Positions 6,596-12,500 of a stretch of 12,500 nucleotides of DNA are shown here, one piece after another. The first letter of the stretch is position 1; each line of letters begins with the position of its first letter. The stretch is from Endothia cerciana (taxonomy: Eukaryota > Ascomycota > Sordariomycetes > Diaporthales > Cryphonectriaceae): assembly GCA_026119935.1 (NCBI GenBank), contig JALRMH010000130.1, forward strand, positions 1 to 12,500. Direction: 5' to 3'. The position numbers were made by a program, and so were the translations under genes. The notes under the pieces were generated by a model. That model had not been told where the DNA came from. It did no database searches and saw only the letters and a program-made list of their open reading frames with translations.

Positions 6596-8491
6596 ATGGC
6601 ATCACCCCAGGACACGCCGTTTGTGTCCCAGCAGGACCTGCTCGAGCAGCTCAACAACGGCACCCCCAATACCAGGGAGGACGAGCAGCAGCGTATGGCC
6701 TCCGTTATAGTAGACCATCTTCCGTCTGGCTACACAGCCGCCTTCGAGGGCTTCGACGGTGCCGGCCCTGCCGCGGAGGCCGAGGCTGAAGCGGGCCCAG
6801 ACCGAGCGAACCACAGCAGCAACGACAACGAGGAGGCCCAGAAAGAGTTACACGGGGGGTCCTCCCTCCGCCTGCAGGGCGGCGATATCCACCGTGCCCT
6901 CTTCAAGATCCCCGCCAAGGCCAGCCTGCAGCGCGCCATGACATTCTCCCACCCGGAGCGGACGTCCACGCCCGACCTGCTGCGGACGGACGACGAGATG
7001 ACCGCCACAGAGATCGTCGGGCCACAGGGCTTCCGTCGGCATCATGTCTTGGAGCGGCAGAGGCGGGCCCGGTCCGGCTTCTCCGGCGGTGCGGGCATCC
7101 CCGTGACTCGGAACTTCGTCGAGTTCCTCGACCTCTATGGCTCATTCGCGGGCGAGGACCTGGCCGACTCCGATACAGACGAGTCCGAGCTCACGACGGA
7201 CGATGAAGCAACGCCTGGGGAACATGACCAGGACGGCCGGGAACCGGACGAGACTAGCCCCCTCGTGCGGCGCCGCCCGATCATGCGCCGCAGGTCCTCA
7301 CGCGCCATGAGGCAGGGCGATGCCGGCACGGCAAAGACCTTCTTCACCCTTCTCAAGGCCTTTATCGGGACGGGCATCATGTTCCTTCCCAAGGCCTTCA
7401 ACAACGGCGGCATCCTCTTCTCGTCGCTCTGCCTGGTGTCCGTGGCGGCCATCTCGATGTGGGCCTTTCACCTCCTGCTCAAGTGCCGCGCCGCGGTGGG
7501 CGGTTCCTATGGCGATATCGGGCAGACGATCGCGGGGGACAAGATGCGGGCTGTGATCCTCGCGAGCATCACGCTGTCGCAGCTCGGGTTCGTGTGTACG
7601 GGACTGGTGTTCGTCGCAGACAACTGGGGCTCGTTCCTGACGGCCGTCACACACGGGTCGAATCCGCTCGGCACCAGGGCCCTGATCGCCCTGCAGGCTG
7701 TCCTGCTCGTCCCCCTGAGCTTCATCCGGGACATCAGCAAGCTAGGCCTCGCCGCCACCCTCGCCGACGTGTTCATCCTCATCGGCCTGGTCTACATCTG
7801 GGACTACGACATCGCCGCCCTGTCCACGCGCGGTATAGACCCCTCGGTCCGGCTCTTCAACCCGGCCGCGTACACCCTCACCGTCGGCGCCTCCATCTTC
7901 ACCTTCGAGGGCATCGGCCTCATCATCCCCATCCACGCGTCGATGCGCCGCCCGGAGCACTTCGAGCCGCTCCTCGGGGTCGTCATGCTTATCATCACGT
8001 GCATCTTCACCTCCGTCGGCGCGATGTGCTACGCCACCTTCGGCTCGCGCACGCAGATCGAGGTCATCGACAACTTCCCGCAGTCCTCAAAACTTGTCAA
8101 CGCGGTCCAGTTCATATACGCGCTCGCCGTGCTGATTGGGAACCCCGTGCAGCTGTTCCCGGCCATGCGGATCCTCGAGGGCAGGATCTTTGGGCACCGG
8201 AGCGGGAAGAAGGACCTGTGGACCAAGTGGAAGAAGAACTGCTTCCGGGCATTCCTAGTGGTGCTCTGCTGCGGGATCAGTATCGGCGGGAGCACGAACC
8301 TGGACCGCTTTGTTGCGCTTATTGGGAGTGTGGCTTGCGTCCCGCTGGTGTATGTGTACCCGCCCTTCTTGCACTATCGTGCTGTGGCGGGTACGAGGAG
8401 GGAGAAGGCCCTGGACGTGGCAATGATGGTATTGGGTACAGTGGGGATGGCTTATACGACTGCTATCACGATCGTGAGTAGCTTCTTGTGA
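6596..8491 (+). CDS. vacuolar amino-acid transporter, AAAP family, Avt3/Avt4 type
   Basis: The single exon encodes 631 residues; the ATG is in a good context (ATCATGGC). Residues 1-240 are a hydrophilic cytosolic tail, with a conserved-looking stretch around 165-190 (V-T-R-N-F-V-E-F-L-D-L-Y-G-S-F-A-G-E-D-L), which I recall from filamentous-fungal Avt3-like proteins. An acidic cluster (191-219) and E219-x-x-x-L-V follow, the latter resembling an acidic dileucine vacuolar sorting signal. The AAAP core starts at about 246 (K-T-F-F-T-L-L-K-A-F-I-G-T-G-I-M-F-L-P-K-A-F). I count eleven hydrophobic segments, roughly 247-267, 272-296, 317-342, 361-377, 383-402, 427-447, 458-482, 499-526, 549-566, 571-592 and 604-631. 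F437-E-G-I-G-L-I-I-P-I matches the segment-6 motif of the subfamily. Avt3/Avt4 of yeast export amino acids from the vacuole; substrate here is not readable. The 3' end faces the cip1-like gene. Confidence 0.93.
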   Translation: MASPQDTPFVSQQDLLEQLNNGTPNTREDEQQRMASVIVDHLPSGYTAAFEGFDGAGPAAEAEAEAGPDRANHSSNDNEEAQKELHGGSSLRLQGGDIHRALFKIPAKASLQRAMTFSHPERTSTPDLLRTDDEMTATEIVGPQGFRRHHVLERQRRARSGFSGGAGIPVTRNFVEFLDLYGSFAGEDLADSDTDESELTTDDEATPGEHDQDGREPDETSPLVRRRPIMRRRSSRAMRQGDAGTAKTFFTLLKAFIGTGIMFLPKAFNNGGILFSSLCLVSVAAISMWAFHLLLKCRAAVGGSYGDIGQTIAGDKMRAVILASITLSQLGFVCTGLVFVADNWGSFLTAVTHGSNPLGTRALIALQAVLLVPLSFIRDISKLGLAATLADVFILIGLVYIWDYDIAALSTRGIDPSVRLFNPAAYTLTVGASIFTFEGIGLIIPIHASMRRPEHFEPLLGVVMLIITCIFTSVGAMCYATFGSRTQIEVIDNFPQSSKLVNAVQFIYALAVLIGNPVQLFPAMRILEGRIFGHRSGKKDLWTKWKKNCFRAFLVVLCCGISIGGSTNLDRFVALIGSVACVPLVYVYPPFLHYRAVAGTRREKALDVAMMVLGTVGMAYTTAITIVSSFL

Positions 8492-8892
8492 GGCGGGACG
8501 GGAGAGGATGGGGTCAAGGGACGAGACGAGACAAGACGGGCAAGAGTTGGGAAAGGTTCCTAGACTTGAAGAAAGCATCTGAGCGGCGCTTTGGTGTGTG
8601 AGAAGGAAATCTTGGACAGGGAAAAAAACAAAACATGGGCGGACTTATACCGTTTTGCTTCCGCATGGGATCAGCGCTCTGTAGTGCTTCAAACGCGCCC
8701 TCTGGCCTTTTGGGGACGCAGTTCCGCCGACAACAACCAACCGCATATTGGCGTCTCTGAAGAACAGCCGTAAATGGGGAAATCGCGTCTTCAGAAAAAC
8801 ACGTATACACACATTCTCATTTATACTCTGTATCTACCAGAACCCCCATCGACATGTCTACGCTCTATATACACCGACCCCCTCGACGACCA
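8492..8892. other. convergent 3' intergenic region
   Basis: About 400 bases lie between the stop of the transporter gene (+) and the stop of the cip1-like gene (-). It should contain both 3' UTRs and polyadenylation sites. An A-rich patch near 8620-8635 and A/T-rich sequence at 8800-8840 are the only features seen. No gene or RNA is supported. Confidence 0.5.
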
Positions 8893-9778
8893 TCATCTCG
8901 TGGCGGTAGCGTTACAGCCCACCCTCGCCGACGCAACAGCGACATCATCGTACCAGAAGGTGTTCGTGCCGCCGCCGTAGCTCTCCCACCCGAAATACAC
9001 CCCCGTGATCTTGGGGACGTACGTCTCCCTCGTCCAGCCCTGGGCGTTGGCGTTCGTGGCGCCCGGCCCCACGGTGAGGCCGGCGATGGCGTCCCCGCCC
9101 AGCCACGTCTCGATGGTCCCGTCCGTGCCGAGGTGGTACTCGAAGCACTCCCAGCTGCCCGCGGGCAGGGCCTCGGAGGTCGCGATGCCCTGCGGGCTCA
9201 GGTCGGGCAGCGTCGCGTCGTCGGACTCGCGGTTGTACATGAGGATCGAGGACTGCCCGCCGATGCGGAGGTGCTTGTTGGTCCCCTGGGACGAGTCCGG
9301 GTGCGTGATGAAGGAGACGTGGTCGGACCCGAGGGCGGTGGTCGCTTTTCTAGATTGGGGGGGAAAGGGTGGGGAGGGGGGATCAGTCATGTTATCGTGT
9401 CTCCCGCCATTACATATCTACGACACGAGCGGGGGAGTACGCAGATGGCGGATGAAGACAAGGGAAGAAGGAAAGAAGGGAAGAGAGAAGTAAGACTCAC
9501 AGCCAGACCCGCACGTAGACATCGCCGGTGGGCACCTGCGTCGTCCCGAAGAAGATGTGGCCGCAGTACCCGCCCGCGCCGTCCACCCTGATGGAGTTCT
9601 TGCCGCTGTGCGCCGTGGTGCTGTCGAGCGTCACCGTGCCGCCCTGGTTGCAGTCGGGCGCGTAGATGGGCCACTCGGTCTGGTTCCAGCCGCTCTCGAA
9701 GTCATCCGAGATCTGGGCCAGGGACGACGGCAGGGCCACGCCCGCCACGAGGGCGAGGAGGGCGGTTCGGTGGAGCAT
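8893..9778 (-). CDS. cip1: secreted Cip1-like protein without CBM1 (two exons)
   Basis: The coding sequence is complement(join(8893..9349, 9501..9778)) and gives 244 residues. The start at 9778 has A at -3. Residues 1-21 form a signal peptide (hydrophobic core, cleavage likely after S-L-A21). The mature part begins Q-I-S-D-D-F-E-S-G-W and is highly similar throughout to the catalytic-type core of T. reesei Cip1, for example C43-N-Q-G-G-T-V, G-Y-C72-G-H-I-F-F-G-T-T-Q-V-P-T-G-D-V-Y, N132-R-E-S-D-D-A-T-L-P-D-L-S-P and C161-F-E-Y-H-L-G-T-D-G-T-I-E-T-W-L. Cip1 is a jelly-roll protein related to glucuronan lyases and is co-expressed with cellulases. Four cysteines (43, 72, 161, 238) allow two disulfides, and N-x-T sequons lie at N32 and N239. 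The protein stops six residues after the last cysteine, so the Ser/Thr linker and C-terminal CBM1 of the Trichoderma protein are absent. Splicing restores an alignment without gaps at the junction. Confidence 0.93.
9350..9500 (-). other. intron of the cip1-like gene
   Basis: The 151-base intron has the strong donor GTGAGT (9500-9495), a CTGAT branch-like site about 35 bases before the end, a C-rich tract and the acceptor CTAG. It interrupts a Leu codon after its second base. Joining the exons gives V-R-V-W-L-K-A-T-T-A-L-G, which matches the Cip1 family in length at this place. Confidence 0.88.
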
Positions 9779-9897
9779 GGTTGCGCTTGGGTTGGGCTCG
9801 GCCGGGCTCACGGGTGAGGGGGGTGTGTGGTGGAGTGTTCGAATACACGGTAGAGGAGGGCATGAGTCTGGGGGATCAGGAGAAATCGCGAGGTCAT

Positions 9898-9903
9898 AAT
9901 ATA
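9898..9903 (-). promoter_or_regulatory. TATA-like box of the cip1-like gene
   Basis: On the minus strand the sequence reads GATATATTATG, with TATATT about 120 bases upstream of the start codon. This is a usual distance for strongly inducible fungal genes with a short 5' UTR. Confidence 0.45.
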
Positions 9904-10006
9904 TCATTTCTGCGTGTTGTGGTCGAGATCTCCGGCGGAGCCTCAGCCTCCGGGGCCGCTACCTGGTCTTCCAGAATGCATGTTCGGGTCGCGGAGGATC
10001 TCGTAA

Positions 10007-10013
10007 TTTAGCC
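10007..10013 (-). promoter_or_regulatory. XlnR/Xyr1-type element GGCTAAA
   Basis: The minus (sense) strand reads GGCTAAA, about 230 bases upstream of the cip1-like start. XlnR/Xyr1 regulators of cellulase and xylanase genes bind GGCTAA-type sites, and T. reesei cip1 is part of that regulon. A single short site can occur by chance, so this is supportive context only. Confidence 0.4.
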
Positions 10014-10675
10014 AGATTATGTGCAAATTATTCAATCTCATGGTCAGTAGGGCCTGCACTGGTTGAGCTGGGCCAGACGGCTTGTGGAATCCCAATGTGG
10101 TGTTGGGTGAGCCTCTTGTCTCCGGACGCGAGGATGGCAACCTCCAGGTTCGCCCTACATCACGAGGGAAGATTCAACAACCACTTGTGTATGTGGAAAC
10201 GGAGGCGCTGCTGGATGGGGATCTCCAGGAGTCCTCCTGAGCGTACCGGGTAATATTCCTCACACCCAAGCGGCTTTATTATGCGTTTCATAATGATGAG
10301 CCCATATATCCGCTGCGGTACCTGCGGCCGTTTCGTTTTCAGTCGCCCTTCCTTCTCAGATCTGCTGCCGCGACGTCGACAGCGGGACAGCCTGGTCATC
10401 AGCCCCAGATGTTGGTTGACCCTGCATACCGTCGACTGCATAACGTCGCGGGCTAGACGGGCTGTTCCCCGGGCCGGGAGACCAATGGGGGAGGGGGGGG
10501 GGGAGGGGTTCGATATTTTCTTGTAGATCTACTTCTATGCGCTGTGTCGTCTTGCGGACCAAACCCCATGCACTGCAAACCCACCATGTCCAGAACCCAC
10601 ACGCACGGACGCTCGGCCTCTCATGACCGCGGGCCGTCGTCTACCACCTATCCCGCATGCAAAGCTCCCCCATCC

Positions 10676-12424
10676 TCACGGATAGCCTGCACCCGCCTCC
10701 GGGTGCCGGTGGTTCCCGTTCTCCTCCCTCTCCCTCTCCCTCTGCGCCAGGTCCTCCCCGCTCCCGTTGCCCTCCTCGCGCCCGATCCACCCGGCCATGA
10801 CCCGCACCGCCTCCCCGTACTCGGTCCCCATGCTCTCGGGCGGGCTGTACAGCAGGCCGCTGGGCTTATCCCACGCGTGCTTGGCGCCCCCGACCTCCCG
10901 CGCGCCGGCCCTCTTCCTCCTGGCCTGCAGCCGCTCGTGGAACCGGCGGCCCTCGGCGAGCAGCATGTCGTACTCGCACAGGCACAGCTGCACGGGCGGC
11001 AGCCTGTCGAGCAGGTCGTCGGGCATGAGGCCCGGGGAGAGGAGGGGGTTGTCGAGCTGGGACTTGACCTCGTCGTAGGGGTAGAGGTAGGACGCGTCGA
11101 AGAGGTCGGTCAGGGTGCGGCTGAGGGTGAGCTCGGGCTTGGCGCAGGTGAGGCGCTTGCGCGGGCGGGACTGCGTCCAGTCGAGGAGCGGGTAGAAGAG
11201 CATCAGGCCGGCCGGGTGGGGGACGTTGGGGTCCCTCCCCCCCCCCTCCTCCTGTCCGTCCCGTCCCTCGGCGGGGGCGGCGGCGGCGGCGGCGGCGACG
11301 GGGTTGTCACCCCTGCCCCTGGGATTGTCCCCGTCCACGGAGAGCTCTGACATGGCCCCGGCGAGGTCCGGGTCCGGCTTGATATCGTAGCCCCACCGCC
11401 TGTGGCCCGCGAGCAGCACCCAGCTCGCCAGGGCCAGGGTCCCGCCGGCCGAGAACCCGGAGAGCATGATCCTGTCACGGTCGATCCAGAACTCGTCGGC
11501 GCGCCGCCAGATCTGCAGCACGGCGTCCGCGCAGTCCTCGACGGGCGTGGGGAACGGGTAGCTCGGGGCGAGCCTGTACTCGACGGAGAAGACCACGGCG
11601 CCCAGCGCCTGCATGACGGCCATGGCCCAGCGGCCGTCGTCCGTGCCCTGGCCCAGCACGAAGCCGCCGCCGTGGAAGTTGATCACGGCGGGCCGGCGCG
11701 ACCGCGGGTCTGCCTGCGGCGTGAGGAGGGAGGGGATCTTGTCCATGGGGTTGATGTCGGCCTGGGATGCGGAGGGGGTGGAGTGCAGCGAGAGGGAGGA
11801 TCTAGACCTGGACAGGGTCGACTTGAGGGACCTTGAGGATCTGCTCGAGAACCGCGAGGACAGGCGGGACAGCGTGGACGGCCTCTTCTTCCCGGTGTTG
11901 GCGGCGCCGCCGGCGGGGGTCTCGTCGTCTGTGACGGATGCCCTGGAGGAGGCGCGGGACAGCGTGACCTTCAGGCCCCCGGTGTCCTCGCCGGCCGCCT
12001 CCCCGTCCGTCCTCCCCTTCCCCTCCCTCCTCCTCTGCCTCTTCTCCTCCTTCCTCTCGCGCCTCTCCTCCTTCTTCAGGCTCCTCACGCTGTCCCTGCT
12101 GCCCTTCCGCGAGCCCACGCGCGGCCGGTCGGGCGTCCAGACGTACGCGCGTATCTTGTCCTTCCCGCTGTACTTCTTGGAGAGCGTCGAGTCGAGGTAG
12201 ATGGTCCCGTGCGGCGAGGGGACGGCGGGGGCGACCATGTTGGCCATGCCGAAGGCGAGGGAGGCCCCCGCCCGGTAGGCGTATGCGCGCGCCTCGAGGC
12301 CCATGCGGGAGGAGGACTCGCGCGGGTTGCGGTAGACGTCGGTGGAGGGCTCTGTGATGGCGTCGTGGGCCTCCTCGAGCGGGTCGGGCTGCTGGCCCAG
12401 GGGCTCGACGGCGATCTCTGACAT
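10676..12424 (-). CDS. HSL-family alpha/beta hydrolase with two low-complexity inserts
   Basis: The single exon encodes 582 residues. The ATG at 12424 has AAA just before it. Alpha/beta-hydrolase fold-3 (hormone-sensitive lipase type) signatures are complete: oxyanion-hole H251-G-G-G-F, nucleophile G-F-S325-A-G-G, acid D486 in C-E-Y-D-M-L-L, and H516 in K-H-A-W. It is therefore probably an active carboxyl-ester hydrolase of unknown substrate. The first strands (about 73-98, G-T-I-Y-L-D ... I-R-A-Y-V-W-T-P-D) are parted from the HGGG strand (244-254) by about 145 residues of basic, Ser-rich sequence: a K/E/R run (117-138) and many R-x-x-S sites (155-215). A second insert (347-404) holds seven alanines and acidic/Gly sequence. 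Usual family members are about 300-400 residues; the excess is these inserts plus the N- and C-terminal tails. A hydrophobic stretch at 50-68 is too weak to call a membrane segment. Confidence 0.9.
   Translation of the reverse strand: MSEIAVEPLGQQPDPLEEAHDAITEPSTDVYRNPRESSSRMGLEARAYAYRAGASLAFGMANMVAPAVPSPHGTIYLDSTLSKKYSGKDKIRAYVWTPDRPRVGSRKGSRDSVRSLKKEERRERKEEKRQRRREGKGRTDGEAAGEDTGGLKVTLSRASSRASVTDDETPAGGAANTGKKRPSTLSRLSSRFSSRSSRSLKSTLSRSRSSLSLHSTPSASQADINPMDKIPSLLTPQADPRSRRPAVINFHGGGFVLGQGTDDGRWAMAVMQALGAVVFSVEYRLAPSYPFPTPVEDCADAVLQIWRRADEFWIDRDRIMLSGFSAGGTLALASWVLLAGHRRWGYDIKPDPDLAGAMSELSVDGDNPRGRGDNPVAAAAAAAPAEGRDGQEEGGGRDPNVPHPAGLMLFYPLLDWTQSRPRKRLTCAKPELTLSRTLTDLFDASYLYPYDEVKSQLDNPLLSPGLMPDDLLDRLPPVQLCLCEYDMLLAEGRRFHERLQARRKRAGAREVGGAKHAWDKPSGLLYSPPESMGTEYGEAVRVMAGWIGREEGNGSGEDLAQREREREENGNHRHPEAGAGYP
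11237..11246. repeat. C10 homopolymer inside the hydrolase coding sequence
   Basis: Ten C on the + strand (G on the coding strand) encode the E-E-G-G-G-R part of the second insert. Such runs are prone to slippage and to sequencing error. The frame is intact as given, since H516 and the other downstream motifs remain readable upstream and downstream of it. Confidence 0.9.
11276..11296. repeat. (GGC)7 trinucleotide repeat, poly-Ala tract
   Basis: Seven perfect GGC units on the + strand encode Ala377-383 of the hydrolase on the minus strand. This is a coding microsatellite inside the second insert and likely to vary in length between strains without frame loss. Confidence 0.92.
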
Positions 12425-12500
12425 TTTGTCGGGGTGGTGCGGGAGGCGTGGGGAGGGAGGTAAGGCGTCTGTTTCTGTGGGCCGGTGACGACGAGCGAAG
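12425..12500 (-). promoter_or_regulatory. start of the hydrolase 5' region, cut by the window end
   Basis: Only 76 bases upstream of the hydrolase start are present. On the minus strand it is C-rich with CT-rich patches, as in many fungal 5' UTRs. No specific element can be named. Confidence 0.35.

Larger units (their letters stand above)
9779..10675. other. upstream region of the cip1-like gene and 3' region of the hydrolase
   Basis: About 900 bases separate the cip1-like start from the hydrolase stop, both on the minus strand. The part nearest 9779 should be the cip1-like promoter. It includes a TATA-like box, a GGCTAAA element, several SYGGRG cores (9868-9955) and a CCAAT pentamer at 10092-10096 on the + strand. 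An 11-G run lies at 10493-10503. A 93-codon minus frame at 10160-10441 has an ATG but no recognisable domain or codon bias and is not called. Confidence 0.5.

Noticed and set aside
7459..8481. 340-codon + strand frame inside the transporter gene
   Set aside because: Arg/His/Pro-rich shadow of the high-GC transporter frame, which has clear membrane segments and family motifs.
10160..10441. 93-codon minus-strand frame with ATG
   Set aside because: No domain, signal peptide or codon bias; lies in the upstream region of the cip1-like gene.
10493..10503. Run of 11 G in the intergenic region
   Set aside because: A simple homopolymer without surrounding structure; may partly be a sequencing artefact.
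3277..12424. Idea that the right-hand genes form a metabolic or defence cluster
   Set aside because: Functions are unrelated, orientations are mixed and no core biosynthetic enzyme, regulator or shared promoter pattern is seen.

Overview
This window looks like nuclear DNA of a filamentous ascomycete (Pezizomycotina, most likely Sordariomycetes). Genes sit on both strands with no operon structure. Introns are short, with GT/AG ends and recognisable branch sites, and start codons have A or G at -3. Most coding regions are very GC-rich at third positions. One product closely resembles Trichoderma reesei Cip1, a secreted protein of plant-biomass degraders. No tRNA, rRNA, CRISPR array, intact transposon or secondary-metabolite core enzyme was seen.

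Layout. Positions 1-3276 are lower in GC and gene-poor. They hold one two-exon gene (653-1607, +) for a fungal protein whose core resembles the PD-(D/E)XK/Uma2 nuclease fold, plus about 1.6 kb with no gene I can support. From 3277 the composition changes to GC-rich. A single-exon gene (3277-4068, +) encodes an uncharacterised protein with a tubby/LURP-one-like look and an N-terminal PPxY motif. It converges on a class II aldolase/adducin-family gene (4208-5200, -) with a mitochondrial-presequence-like N-terminus. A 1.4 kb divergent intergenic region with two (ACCTC)n tracts separates that gene from an AAAP-family vacuolar amino-acid transporter gene of the Avt3/Avt4 type (6596-8491, +). This converges on a two-exon cip1-like gene (8893-9778, -), whose upstream region has a TATA-like box and a GGCTAAA element. 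The last gene (10676-12424, -) is an HSL-type alpha/beta hydrolase with an intact Ser-Asp-His triad and two large low-complexity inserts. Its start and 76 bp of upstream sequence lie inside the window.

How they work together. I see no evidence that these genes form one pathway. The cip1-like gene is for extracellular biomass degradation, the transporter for vacuolar amino-acid storage or efflux, and the aldolase-like and hydrolase proteins are of unknown substrate. The window reads as ordinary fungal genes beside a more AT-rich accessory-like segment. No convincing new multi-gene system was found. The most notable points are the nuclease-fold-like gene with its duplicated start region, the start-stop uORF before the transporter, the inserts splitting the hydrolase, and the lost catalytic glutamate of the aldolase-like protein.
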